Of a DNA stretch of 64,000 nt, positions 46,410-58,200 are shown piece by piece. This DNA is from Diphasiastrum complanatum (lineage: Eukaryota > Streptophyta > Lycopodiopsida > Lycopodiales > Lycopodiaceae). The stretch spans positions 73,950,501 to 74,014,500 of the forward strand of contig CM055095.1 in assembly GCA_029204225.1 (NCBI GenBank). Reading direction: 5' to 3'. The position numbers and the translations under genes are program-made. Each line of letters opens with the position of its first letter. Position 1 is the first letter of the stretch. The notes beneath the pieces are model-generated. The model saw only the letters and a list, made by a program, of their open reading frames with translations. It was not told the origin of the DNA and did not search any database.

Positions 46410-47259
46410 TGTCAAAGTACAGCAAAATGGACCAAGAATAGATCTGAATCAGATCCACAAGTGTGATTGGATGTTAGATTAGATCAACCTATCAATCTAC
46501 ACAAGATTAGATAGCATTTAGATCAAATCTAGATGAATAAATCTAACAAGAACAATCATTATTGATCAAAACTTGTACTTGATGGTTTCACACGTGTAAA
46601 AACCTGTTAGAGTACGGACAGTAGGCTGAGAATAAAGTATACTAAGCTTAGAACCCAATCAATGCATAAAAACACATGACAAATAGAGAGAAAACACTAG
46701 AATTGCTCCAAAACCAAGATTTAGCTTCCATGTCAATTATGGCCAAATGAGCCACCATATATACACAAGAGCTGATGCTTACTCAGCTGATTTGGCACGT
46801 GTGAGAGTGCCTACTCATCAAAGGATCCACCAATAATCATCAATATGGCACATGGACCAAGTTTCCTAACTTATAGCCACCTCCCTTGATTTTAGGCAAT
46901 TTTCCTAATTTATAGGGACTTGCACAAATATCTACTACAAGTTGGATCTCACCTACTACTGATGTTTTCACACATGTGAGCAGTCCTTGGCACGTGTGAG
47001 ATCACTCCTATCCATGTTAAATAGCTTTTCCTACCAATAAAATGATGCCAAGTGGCATATAGCTACAAAACTAGATTTTGGCCATTTTAGCCACTAGATC
47101 TCAAATGAAATGGTATGTACAACCTATATGACTTGTCTAAATGATAAATGCATTTATTTTGCACATGGGAACAGGCTCCACACATGTCTTATGATGATAT
47201 GTACTACTCATAATGGTATTCACAAGATATGATCAAGTTAGCTTTTGCCAATTTTAACA
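46410..47259 (-). mobile_element. Family F 5' LTR, minus strand
   Basis: On the minus strand it starts TGTTAAAATTGGC at 47259 and ends CTTTGACA at 46410, about 850 bp. The inner end is fixed by the primer-binding site; the outer end is inferred from the TGT...ACA ends and the start of a different coding region at 47260. CACGTGTG or CACATGTG palindromes lie at about 46592, 46796, 46974 and 46992. Confidence 0.65.
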
Positions 47260-48014
47260 TCTACTGGTAAGATCAAACCCACACGAATCACCGACTACGG
47301 ATCCTCTACCACAGAGTGTATTCTTGAAAATCATCGTGACATCGAAGAGAAGGGCCACTATACGAAGGCTTCGGATATCATCAACTGGAGCCACAACTTG
47401 GCAACAATCGATTGTGTCAATGCGGAACATTGTGAGCTCAATACACATCACACTGATAGCGATGAATCCGCAGTGGAACCAACTGACTTGGATACTCCCA
47501 TTTTAACTTGAGTTATGTTAACATTCAGCTCCACAATGAGGACTTGCTTCATGTCACTTGGCTACCTCATGACGAATCAGTAATCTTGTATATCGACGAC
47601 GAGAGTGTTTTTCACTCTCAAGAGTTTGATACTGACTCCGACATGGCCGATATTACAAATGTAGCTATTATGTGCTTCATGGACGCAATTCCCCCACAGC
47701 TACTCCCTGAGAACGTTCGAGAGATAGAGCCAAAGGCTAGCATTGTTGTAGCCAACAAACTAGACCAGAGTAAAATATATCGCATCAAACGACCGATATA
47801 CGAATGGGACATACATGATAACGAATCTATCTACGCAATTGACGCAATCTTAAACGAAGTCTCTCAAGCACCCAGGCCACTACGAAACATCGTTCACAAG
47901 GTGCACACGAAACCAACTAGGAAGGAGGCTATCCGTGAGAAAATGAAAAAGATTATAGAGGTGGAGCCTCCTCACGATTTCTTGAGAAACACCAGGCAAA
48001 GCACAATCCTCTAG
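47260..48014 (+). pseudogene. Unrecognised coding region, 5'-cut and frameshifted
   Basis: Two overlapping open frames (47260-47511 and about 47487-48014) read as one acidic protein of roughly 250 residues broken by one frameshift near 47490-47510. The first part includes TRITDYGSSTTECILENH. The second includes LLHVTWLPHDESVILYIDDESVF, FMDAIPPQLLPENVREIEP and KIYRIKRPIYEWDIHDNES, then a basic tail ending KPTRKEAIREKMKKI. Further readable pieces with stops continue to about 48240. I recognise no domain. The 5' side is cut by the family F LTR. It could be part of a gypsy or pararetrovirus-like polyprotein or a host gene fragment. Confidence 0.45.
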
Positions 48015-48431
48015 GTCCACAAGCCACACAGCTAGGACCCCAAAAGATCCACTTAAGGCCTAGACTAAGAAGCCTTACGCCCCTAGGAAAATTGATGTGC
48101 CCAACCATTTCAGGGACTTCACCATTGAAGATGTAACTATCCACCTACCTCAAGCTCAACGAGAGCCAAGGGGAATGAGCCATATGATGGCCCCGCTCAA
48201 ACCATAAAGTTAAATTTTCAAGAGCCTGATGAGATAGGGGAAAGGTCCTTTCAAGTGTCTCTTGATATTTACCAAGAGTCTAGGATGAGATGACCCAAAT
48301 TTGGAAGAGGGAAATACTAGTAATAGCTGGAAAAGAAGATGTTTGTGATTTTCAAATTGTTTTCTCCTTCTTAATTAGGATTCACAAGGATGAAGAAGTA
48401 AAGAATAATAAGTAGAGGACAATAGTATTGA

Positions 48432-48436
<5 letters not shown>
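48015..48436. other. Decayed continuation of the unrecognised coding region
   Basis: Short readable pieces (APRKIDVPNHFRDFTIEDV; NFQEPDEIGERSFQVSLDIYQ) separated by stops and shifts suggest the same coding region once extended to about 48290. Nothing else is visible. Confidence 0.3.
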
Positions 48437-48499
<63 letters not shown>

Positions 48500-48516
48500 G
48501 TATATGTGTGTATAGT
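48437..48516. repeat. (TA)n microsatellite
   Basis: About 58 bp of pure TA followed by TATG and TG variants. It creates Tyr-Ile frames on both strands that are not genes. Confidence 0.97.
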
Positions 48517-50250
48517 AATCAAGGGCCGTAGTTCTGCCCAATTTGCTCTTAACACTAATGTAATCAAGTATGCTTCATGTGATAACATTAAAGATAATTC
48601 TACCCACTATTGATTATGGAAGTTTGAAAGGCTAAGCTGTTTTGTAAAATGAGTTATATGTTCTAAATGAGATGGTAATTGTACATTTGTCGGTGAACTG
48701 TTGAGTGCTACTCTTGGTGAGGAGTACTAACTAACTTGTATATGGGTTTTTAGATTCAATATAATGACTAATTGATTGGAGGATTTATCTATTATAGGGA
48801 TTGGTGTTGTCAATTGCTTACTATATTTCCCCAAGTAAAATGGTTTTTAAATGTTATGTCTTGCAATTGATCAATGTATGGTGTGTTGGTTCTCTTGTTA
48901 CATGCACTACATATATAGGGTGGGTAGCTAGTTGCTACAAGGCTAAGTAACTAGTTGGTTGGGAGTAGAGCTTAGAATCACCTTGTACTGAAGGAAGCTT
49001 ACAAGCTTATGTTTTTCAAGAGGGCACATTCAGATTTTCTCGAACACAAATACCCCATTGCAAAAGATTGCTCCAAATAATCTCAGTGCTCCTTTTATAA
49101 CCAACACACAATTTCATTTTTCTTTTTGTGGAAAAGCAAATATGGGAAAATTGCTTGATGACACTCAAGTGGAAATCAAGTGGTGAATGCAAGGTCGCAT
49201 AATCTTGACTAAAACATAGTTTGAAGAATAATTGCATTAACACCTCATTAAATATTGAAATCACGATCTTATATAGGTGCAATGTGACCGATCATGTGAG
49301 AGTTTGAAAAAGCATCTTTCTACATATTAGCATCTATTGCACTCTCATATAGATGTGTTGTTTGTGTGTTTTCTCTCAAAAAATATATGACCTCCCGAGA
49401 CTAGTAATCAGTGTGTGACAAATATCAACATAGGCTACATGTTGAATTTTTTGTGACAATTTGTACACCATCTACAATTTGAATATATCTCATTAGACAT
49501 AGTGACGAAGAACATTTTTATCTTTTAAAAAATATAAGTGAATTCTTTTATTTGAATCACTTTTACCATAACTCTCATACTTCATAGAAGTTTACTTCTA
49601 GATGATGACGTTGATAATGCCTCATAACAATAACTATGAAATAGAAAATATCTTTTCAAAGCCAATGAGTACCATCACAGGCTTCTTGCATAGTATTTGA
49701 GTGTTCCATTTTTTTGGACTATAATGTCCCTCTATTTTTTGTTGCAATTGGAATGCACTATATGTTTGTTATGCTCCTCATCAGATGTATGCAAGTTGCA
49801 TAGTTGTTATCTACTGCTAAAAGAAAGTCTTTTACTATTCAATAATGGCATTTTTATGCTATTTCTTGTCATTTCCTTGGGCACTTCAACCTTCCTCAAG
49901 GTACCTGTGCTTTCTTTCTTAAGAAGGCCTCAACTTCTTTATGATTATTCTAGCCCCGATCATATGTTAATGCTACATAATTGCACATTCAACTCTTTCG
50001 AACAAGAGGCATGCAATATATCACCAAAAACATGACGAGAGACAATAAATTTTTTATCTTATTATGTGAAAGTAAGTGGTTAATGCAAGGATTGAGTTGA
50101 TCAGATCACCACAACTAATTTCACTTCCGTCAAACTAGACATAAGACTATCCCCTACTTACACCATTGTCTTCATTTGAGAACCTTACTTGAAAATCATT
50201 GCAATAAACTTTGGGATATAGAATCTCATCAGGAGATTTCACTTTCAAAG
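48517..50250. other. Non-coding, nothing recognised
   Basis: AT-rich, stop-dense sequence. A short hydrophobic plus-strand frame at 49697-50035 has no recognisable motif and is probably chance. Confidence 0.4.
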
Positions 50251-50254
50251 CTCT

Positions 50255-51529
50255 AGAAGAGCGAAATTGCAGAATCGAACTCGAAACCACTTGTGAGAAG
50301 ATCAGACAGACAACGAAAACCACCAGAAAGGTATGGTCAAGATGTTTTTAATACAACCATCAAATTTTGTGGATTCTCTGACAAACCTCAAACATTCGAG
50401 GAAGCTGTTGATGGACCAAATAAAGACCACTGGATTCAGACAATGGAGGATGAAATGTCATCCATGTATAAGAACAATGTATGGACACTTGCACCTATAT
50501 CTGATGGTAGAAAACCAGTCAAATGCAAGTGGATCTACATGATCAAAACAAGTCTTGATGGATAAAACATCAGATACAAAGCAAGGTTATTTGCTAAAGG
50601 ATTTTTACAGAAGTATGGGATCGACTACACTGATACTTTCTCACTGGTAGTCAAACATACATCACATACATCAATTCGCTTGTTATTCGCATATGCAGTG
50701 GCTCATGATATGAATATCCATATTGTGGATGAGAAGACTGCTTTCCTGCACGCAGAATTGGAGGAAGACTTATTCATGGACCAATCACTTGGTTTTGTAA
50801 ACCAAGAATATCTAGAATACGGATGTCACATGAATAAAAACATTTCATTCTAGCTGTCTATGTTGATGACATACTTATCTTCTCAAGAAGAGATAAGTTA
50901 AAAGAGACATTTCTGAAATATTTGAGATCGCTAACCTAGGAGAAGCTAAAATCTATCTAGGCTTGCAGATCGTGAGAGACTTTGAAGGTGGTAAGTTGTA
51001 TCTTCACCAACGAAGTACACTCAAAAGATCATTGAAAACTTCAACATGCTCGAATGCAAAGGTGTGCATACTCCCATGATACCTGGAACAATACTGAGTA
51101 AGGCATATCGTTGGCTGATTGGATCATTCTTATATATCTAGCAGACAACACAAGACCTGATATAGCGTTTGCAGTATACAGGCTGAGCCAATATAATCAG
51201 AACCCAGGATCGTTGCATGGGGAAGCTCGTGAATGAGAAGTACCCTTGGATTTTTCGGACTCTATGTGCTACACACTGCCTTGACCTCCTGGGATAACAC
51301 TTCAGCAATCTATCTTACGAAAGATCCTATATTTCACTAAAAAACAAAGCACATAGCTATCAAATATCATGTGATTTGGGACTTAGTCGAGAAGAAAATA
51401 CTGAAGACAGTCTTCCTACCTATAGAGGAAATGACAGCTGATATCTTTACGAAGCCACTCAGTAAGGCTTTGTTCGAGAAGCAGCGAAGAAGATTGGGGT
51501 TAAGCCAACTGCCCACTTTGAGAGGGAGT
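50255..51529 (+). pseudogene. Copia family B copy 2: RT and RNase H remnants
   Basis: The plus strand begins at the integrase-RT linker (RRSDRQRKPPERYG) and reads into RT: FEEAVDGPNKDHWIQTMEDEMSSM, NNVWTLAPISDGRKPVKCKWIY, KARLFAKGF, YGIDYTDTFS, DEKTAFLHAELEEDLFM. From about 50850 it is shifted and partly deleted, with the YVDD region still readable near 50860. RNase H scraps follow, and the tail IKYHVIWDLVEKKILKTVFLPIEEMTADIFTKPLSKALFEKQ abuts the purine tract GAGAGGGAGT and the LTR. The tail is nearly the same as at 12787-12930, defining the family. Gag, protease, integrase and 5' LTR are missing. Confidence 0.8.
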
Positions 51530-52475
51530 TGTAGAACAACTGATCAAACAGATCTTAACTCTACTAAAGAGCGCGCAGTTTACTTGAAAAAGGATAAGAA
51601 ACGAACGCGAACTCGAAACATTTTCATTCGTGATCAATCTCAAAGGATTCGCCAACTTTGTCTTGCAGTCAAGTCAAAAGATTCGCAAAACAATTACTAT
51701 AGAAGCTCGTGGCTTTTTTGTTGAAGCTTGAAAGATTCGCGAACAGAATCTTGTCACGAAATATTCTGTTTCTTGTTCAAACTTCAGATGTCGCAAAATT
51801 GTCGCGAACAATTCACAAAATCTTCTGGATTGTTCTTCAAGCTCACCTGTCGCGAACAGTTCGCAAAATATTCTAGATTTCTTCTTCAAGCTCAAGAATT
51901 GTCATCTGTCGCGAACAATTCCTGAAAGATAAAAATGTCGCGAAGAGACAAGTGTCGCGAACAATTCGCGAAACACGAAGCTGAGACAAAGATATAGACT
52001 GTCGCGAATAATTCGTGAACAGTATTCGACCCTGGAAACATAGCGTCTATTTGAATATCAATCGTTGTAAACGGTTATATATCTACTGTTACAACATTAA
52101 AAGGCCAAAAGACATGTAAATAAAAGGCCAATAGACCTGTCTTGTAGCAATATACATACATGTGCACTACTCGTTGTAACACATTCACTCAATTAGAGAC
52201 ACAACAACGAGATAAGACATCAAGAGATGTATATTGATGAATCAGATTCAGAGTTATAAAAATTCATTTTTGATCAATAGTTTCTTATTGTCTAAATTGT
52301 CTTAAGTTGTCTCTTACTTCCGCATATTATTTTTGCACGCATATTCAATCAAGACAAACACTGTTCTATTAGTATAGATCAGATACAGTCCCAATTGAAG
52401 ACATTGATGTTAATTTGATTTATTCAAACTTTCATCATGTTCTTTGTGGAAGAATAATTACTATTTTTTCCTACA
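51530..52475 (+). mobile_element. Copia family B 3' LTR, copy 2
   Basis: It runs from TGTAGAACAACTGATC to TTTTTCCTACA, 946 bp, with TGTAG/CTACA inverted ends. It matches 11876-12760 over its length. At least eight TCGCGAA motifs or half-sites lie at 51737-52010, several as GTCGCGAACAATTCGCGAA-like palindromes. Confidence 0.88.
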
Positions 52476-52919
52476 TGTCGTAAAACCGTGGGAGCGTGAG
52501 CGGCAACAGAAGCTCGAGGATTTGAGCGCGGCGTGTAGGAACGGAAACACAACAGTTAGCAGCAGAAATATTCAAATAGAAGAATTCATACAGAATGCAC
52601 TCTGATTAATATCAACAGTGAGTACAATAGCTTGAAGTAATAACTTCAGCTTGCTGAGCATGCTAACGCTGGCTACAGAAAACTCTAATTGAAAGAGAAT
52701 TCAATTAACACTTACATAGCTTGATTCAGCTAGTATATATATTTACAAGTGTTGAGAGAAACATATCTTATGCCTTAATTGCCATTTACTCTAGTTTTGC
52801 ATCTATACAAAGTTGGTAACCACCCTTAGGATATTTGTTTCTCCAGCTGTTTTAGGGTTGATGATAAGTTGGCGACGTCAGTCTGCCAATGTAGCAAAAA
52901 CGCAAAAAAACCCAAAAAA
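52476..52919. other. Non-coding, LTR-like but unassigned
   Basis: TGTAGGAACGG at about 52529 resembles an LTR end on the minus strand, and a TATATATATTT run lies near 52733, but no primer-binding site or coding sequence goes with it. Confidence 0.3.
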
Positions 52920-53455
52920 CTTGAAGGTGCCCTTAGACTGAAGGTATGCAAATCTTGAAGGTGCCCTTATACTTAAGGTATGGAGATCACAAAGGCGCCC
53001 TTAGACTGAAGGCAGCGAAGAAGGCTGAAAAAGGCAAAAAAGCCGAAGGTGCCTTAGACTGAAGGTAGTGAAGAAGGCGAAGGTGCCTTAGACTAAAAAG
53101 ACAGCAAAAAGTTGAAAAAGGTGTTTTAAAAATGGTTTCCAAGTCATTTTGGCCAGTGTATCGCATTTTTTGCGAAGGCAAAAAGACGAAGAAGGCGAAA
53201 AAGCAAAGGTGCCTTAAGAATGGTTTCTAAGGCATTCTGGCCACTGTGTCCAAAAATGGTTTCTAAGTCATTTTGGCCAGTCTGTCGCATTTTTCGCGAA
53301 GGCACGAAAGAAGGCGAAAAAAACAAAGGTGCCTTAAGAATTGTTTCTAAGGCATTCTGGCCACTTGGCCACTGTGTCGCCTTTTTCGCGAAGGTGGGAA
53401 AAAGGTGAAGGAGGTGGAAAAAGCAAAAGGTGCCGTAAGAATGGTTAAGGCAAAA
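52920..53455. repeat. Two-part minisatellite
   Basis: Part one (52920-53106) repeats AAGGTGCCTTAGACTGAAGG with variants at about 52925, 52955, 52994, 53043 and 53079. Part two (53129-53455) repeats a longer unit: AATGGTTTCTAAGGCATTCT, then GGCCA, GTGTCGC, ATTTTTCGCGAAGGC and a purine-rich AAGGCGAAAAA stretch, at about 53130, 53218, 53254 and 53337. The open frames it produces on both strands are not credible proteins. Confidence 0.8.
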
Positions 53456-54535
53456 AAATCTTAAAGGGAAAAATGTGAAGGTCCGAAAACATGTAGTCCG
53501 CCTTCGGTTTTCAGGATGCTCATTACTTGAACGATTTGTTTAAGGCTAGGCATAAGAAATCTAACAATATCCATGCACAAACATGAAATACTTCACATAA
53601 TGAACAAAGAAGTTTTCATAGAAGATGTTTAAGTGGATATTAGGGGCTTATCAAAATATGTTACAAAAGACCCGGAACTAGGTTCAATGTGATTTATAAG
53701 TATGTTTGATACATATTTCACCACGAGGAACTAGATTATACAAATATACTATTAGACAATATGCAACAATAATCTTCACGATTGTGAAGGAGATGCAAAA
53801 ATGTCTTCATGGCCCAAAGGGCAAACTTGAACATAAACATGACCTTGAAGGCAACAACGTCTTCATAGTCGAAAGGGCACACTTCAACAACAACAAGACC
53901 TCAAAGGGCATACTTCAGAACTATAATAATATTCTGAAATGTGCACACGGGGCCTGATACTTGGGTGCGAAAGCCCACAAGCTAAGTTTTTATCCACCCC
54001 TCTATGAATCATTGGATATGAGGCATTACATTTTAAAGGTTGCAAGCTTTTGCATGTGAAAAGATTGACCATAAGGAGATTCTTACCTTTTTGAAAACTA
54101 TGATGCAAGTTGATTGGGTAAAAGCATAGATGCAAGTTGTTCATGAAAAAGGCAAAAGGTTGGCATAGTGCTTGTTTTTTTAGGAATTAGGCATGGAACA
54201 AATGTTTCATGGGTAATTGGAGTGAATGTATATTCTAATATGGGCAAATTATCGGATATACCATAACTTCGAGAAAGGGCTAACTATATCACTAGAGCTA
54301 ATTAGGTGCGAGGACTTATCAACATCTAAACAATGATCTAACAGAAATCGGGGTTAAAGATAGAAAAAACAAAAGGTAATAAAATTGTGAACCATGGTCA
54401 TATGTTGAATATACCATGGGGCACAATTGAACATTACTACTCCACTCACCACTTAAGGGGTGAAATGGCCCTTCATGATAACTCAAGAATAGTCATGGTT
54501 TAAGAAAGCTACATCAAAATTAGTGCCATGGATTA
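53456..54535. other. Non-coding, weakly repetitive
   Basis: 53790-53930 has degenerate repeats of GTCTTCAT...AAAGGGCAAACTT with spacings of about 45-60 bp (about 53802, 53850, 53893). No gene recognised. Confidence 0.4.
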
Positions 54536-54925
54536 GCTATCATATTAATAAGTTAGCATGTTAATAAGCTAGCTAATCATTAGTTATAACTTGTGAGTAG
54601 TCTAGCTAGTCAATAGTGAGGAGTGGATGAGCATATTAAGCACCCTCATTTCCATGGTGCATACATGATCCAAAGGTGGTGGTGGGTGCACCACCACCTC
54701 TCTTTGCTCTCCCCTATCTCTCCTTGCCCTTAGATCGCTGGATGGAAGGGCCAGCCCACAATAGTGACAGTGCGGATTACGCTGCTCCATGAGAAGGGCT
54801 TTGCATATTAATAAGCTAGCTAATGAGTGGTTATACTAGCTAATCAGTGGCTATAACATATGAATAGTCTAGCTAATCACTAATGAGGAGGCTTTGCATA
54901 TTAATAATGTAGCCAATGAGTAGCC
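54536..54925. repeat. Repeated TTAATAAGCTAGCTAAT blocks
   Basis: A block containing TTAATAAGCTAGCTAATCA, a TTATAAC motif and TAGTCTAGCTA occurs at about 54545-54620 and again at 54805-54890, partly again at 54895-54925. Between them is a non-repetitive GC-richer insert (54640-54790). Confidence 0.55.
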
Positions 54926-55436
54926 TTGGCTTATGAAAATTTAGGCCATTGTTGTAAGGAGCCCTAATTTGAAATAGCTCTAATGAGGAGCATGAAGGAA
55001 GGGCAGCAGAAATAGAAGAAAGAAATAAGCACGAGAGAGAGACAGGGGCGGGGAGGGGGGGGGGAGAGAGAGAGAGAGCGAGAATACAGTGCTGGTTTTG
55101 ATGGAAAGACCACCTCCGCGCAGCAAAGGGGGAGGCGTGGCTAATGTAGCTCAAATCAATCACATCGTCAGCAATCACACGCGACAGCTTTGAACACATT
55201 ACAGTCGTATATTCTTTCATAAGGCAGCGCATCCATCCATCCAGATATACACACACAGCCACGGACAGACAGACAGATAGATCCGTGGAACAATGTGATT
55301 GAGGGTGGCTGTGCTAGGCCGGGAAGCGGAAGCAGAAGGGGATCGGCTCCTCCTATGGTCGCAGCAGCAGCAAGCAAGGGTGTATGAGAGGACTGGGAGG
55401 AGGATGATCGTGAATGGGCTGGGACTAGGCAGCTTC
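54926..55436 (+). promoter_or_regulatory. Apyrase promoter and 5' leader
   Basis: A G tract followed by an AG run lies at 55046-55081. ACACACACAGCC then GACAGACAGACAGATAG lies at 55250-55282, typical of plant leaders. The coding frame extends upstream of the chosen ATG without a stop to about 55299, with another in-frame ATG at 55404. No clear TATA box was seen. Confidence 0.35.
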
Positions 55437-56142
55437 ATGCGCCGCTCTGGGAGTGGCAACTCTAACAGAGCTTCTGCTTCGGCCTCTGCCTCTGCTTCTG
55501 CTTCCACTCTGTTGCCCACATCCTCTAAGATGGACTACGTTAAGTTGCAGCCTCGCATTGGTTCTACTTTCCCTCCTCCCCACAGAACCCAGTTGCCCCC
55601 TCGCTTTCATTCTTCTCTCACCTCTGGCGGCCTGCCTCCGGGGGCAGGCCGCTCGGCTTGCCACAGAAATTGGTGGATCTTGATACCTGCCCTATTGCTC
55701 CTTTTCTTTTTCTTTTTGTTCTTCACTTTATCAGGCCAATTCTCTGCTAAGATTTCTCCAGTTCAAAATTACAAGTATGGGATTGTCATTGATGCGGGCA
55801 GCAGTGGATCTAGGCTGCACGTCTTCAGATATACTGCAGAAGGGAAGATGCCTAGTGTGGACACAGCAGGAGGGGATAAGCTGTCTCTCAAATCTAAGCC
55901 TGGGTTGTCTAGTTTTGCCACAAGCCCTGAGAAAGCTGGGAAATCCCTTTTGAAGCTTTTGGATTTTGCAAGGCAGAAGGTTCCAGAGGAAGAAAGGGCA
56001 AAAACAAAGCTCTACTTGATGGCCACAGCCGGTCTGAGGAGGTTAGACTTGAAGATCCAGGATGCAATTCTAGACTCTTGCAGGGAAATGCTGCAAAGAT
56101 CAGGGTTTTTATTCAGAAATGAGTGGGCATCTGTGATCACTG
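55437..56142 (+). CDS. Apyrase (GDA1/CD39 NTPase), first exon only, APY6-like
   Basis: Nucleoside di-/triphosphate hydrolase of the GDA1/CD39 family, a type II membrane protein in the secretory pathway. From ATG 55437 the exon gives 235 residues plus one base. A Ser/Ala repeat (12-23) precedes MDYVKLQPRIG. The membrane segment WWILIPALLLLFFFFLFF spans about 79-96. ACR1, DAGSSGSR, is at 119-126; ACR2 is LMATAGLRR at about 194-202. The exon ends RNEWASVIT at a GTAAAT donor (56143). I chose this start because MRRS...MDxxKxQ resembles Arabidopsis APY6 as I recall it; 55404 is the alternative. ACR3-5 and the C-terminus were not found in the window, so the gene is split by a very long intron or truncated. 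Confidence 0.85.
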
Positions 56143-57934
56143 GTAAATTTTCCTGTTTCAAATCCCTTGCCATCTGAACCCTTATTATATCAACTTCACA
56201 CTAATCTGAACAAGCCATCCGCATTTTTTCTTTACCAACTTTCAAAGGCATTGTGTTAACTTACATCTGCAGTGTTACTTTCCACCTGGGACTCATGGGG
56301 CAGCAATCAGTGCATCCTTAGTGCAGAATTTACGTGCAAGTGTTCTGTGAGAATTTATGAGCTATATAACACCCACCGATCTTGAATAGAGAGGGCAAGT
56401 GGATTGCCATCAACATGATACTATTAGCTAATCTCAATAAGAGAGTAAGCCAGCAGTTACAGGGTCAATTGAAAAACAAACCAGCTATAAACTCTTAAAG
56501 TACTTGAAGAGATGTTACAGATCACTATAATAATAAGCAGTGCCAAATATGTCTATCTCATTGTCAGCATATTGTGATCGAATCTAACATGTGACATTCC
56601 AACTGCACTGGATACTATTCATGATTGTTATGCTCGTTGCCTCCTCGGCTTGTAGATGAGTCTTTCAGTACTGACCAAACAAAATTACAAAGTTGGACAA
56701 GTTACTGCAATGTCCCAACAGGCTTTATATTTCCAAAGAGTTTTCTTTGTCAGGTGGTCGTACTGAGCAAGCCAATCTTGTAGTTTCACTATTATTTTGA
56801 GAGAGTGAAACCATAGAAGCATGTTGGAACACCATGTGGTTAACCATCTTCTTAAGCTAGAGCCATTTCTGTGGACGAGTTTTTTACGTTTTTTCCGACA
56901 AGGGATGGTAAACATGTGGTTCAAAAGAACTATCCAGGTATGCATCCTTTCCCAAGTGTAGCTAAAATATAAACACATTGTTCTTTCATCGAGCCAACAT
57001 GATACTACATGTGACATCCATATGTTTTGAGCTCATTAGCTTGTCAGGTTGAATTCAAGTTTTTTCCTAAGTCTGCACTTGTTCCTTCAAACTTGAAACT
57101 CAGGGTATGTTTTTCTTCTCATTTCCTGTTGAGTTATCATTATTGCTAAACACATTATCAAGCAATAGCTACCTTCTCTAGTTTTAAGTAGATTTTTGAG
57201 CAAGCTAACGTGATGATACATTGTTTCCCTTATGTTTCTATGAGGGATTTTGCAACCTCATTTAGTTGGCCTTGCTTTATAGGCCTACCTCCTCCAGGAA
57301 TCCTCAACGTTTTGAGACACTTGTTCTAGATTTTAGCATTGTGGAAGCGTGCAACCCTAAGATTCTTTTGGTGGGAAGAATAATTTAAGTATAACCTTGA
57401 TTTCAGTTAGTACTTCTTAGGAAATGCTTTTGAATCCAAAAAAACCAAGGGGCACACCTTGCAATGCTATTGAAGAGGCTACACGAGGCAGGGAGGCCAC
57501 TACAAATCTATATTAAACTAACAAAGATAAAATAAATTGGTAGTAGACGGGATATACTATGAAGTAGTTTTATTTCATGATAGGGTTTGTGTTGCATGAA
57601 TATCAAAGAACCACAAAAATATGGAATCTAACTACTATACAATCTTACCGTCATTTACAAATGCCATAGTGTTTCGTTTTTGATTGTTGGACTAGATGGA
57701 TATGTAGATAGGCTTTGCTAGGATTTTCTTGGATAAATTGGAAGTTGTCCAAAGTAAAGCTGTTTTGGTGCAACGATATATGGTAATCACAAGCTGCATT
57801 CGTGAGGCTAGAGTAATAAAGAGAATTATCATAGTTTTCATATGTTGAAATTTCATATACATGGACTTGTTTCAACTTTTGTGTTTGTCAAAATCAACTC
57901 AAGGTGTGCATTAATATTGCATGTGCCAATGCAA
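56143..57934. other. Presumed apyrase intron 1, no exon found
   Basis: I looked on the plus strand for the next apyrase exon (SDEGxYAWV, then GIIELGGAS) and did not see it. The sequence is AT-rich and stop-dense, without recognised elements. Confidence 0.45.
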
Positions 57935-58020
57935 GGTCGCATCGAACTGCGGTTCGAACCATCGAATCGAACAGGGCCGGTTCGAACCGGCCTGATGAAA
58001 AATGCCCGAACCGCACGGGA
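57935..58020. repeat. GGTTCGAACC-rich dispersed repeat, copy 2
   Basis: GCGGTTCGAACC at 57949-57960 and CCGGTTCGAACCGG at 57977-57990. The start matches, in inverted orientation, the repeat ending at 35115. Confidence 0.55.
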
Positions 58021-58139
58021 GTGTATAAAAACACTGTAATAAAGAAGAACATCTAGTACAAACTAAAACTAAAATGGACACATATGCAAAAGTGTGTGTG
58101 CATAATAATAATCTGTATCTCTGTCCAGATGTCAAGGCT

Positions 58140-58200
58140 ATGATGCTACTGCTACTGCTGCTGTGCTGTTGATGCTACTGATGATACTGCTGTGCTACTA
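58140..58200. repeat. Degenerate GCTACT/CTGCTG triplet repeat
   Basis: Interrupted GCTACTGCTACTGCTGCTGT-type triplets over about 60 bp. Frames across it are simple-sequence artefacts. Confidence 0.8.

Noticed and set aside
48382-48613. Tyr-Ile repeat proteins on both strands
   Set aside because: Direct translation of the TA microsatellite.
49697-50035. 112-codon hydrophobic Leu/Phe-rich frame
   Set aside because: No recognisable motif or neighbouring gene structure; consistent with chance in T-rich sequence.
52987-53408. Frames on both strands rich in WPK or KNA motifs
   Set aside because: Translations of the minisatellite.
54873-55262. 129-codon minus-strand frame upstream of the apyrase
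   Set aside because: It translates the AG/G-rich leader backwards; no motif and overlaps the promoter.
57935-58020. tRNA gene suggested by GGTTCGAACC
   Set aside because: No cloverleaf, A-box or acceptor stem pairing could be drawn around it.
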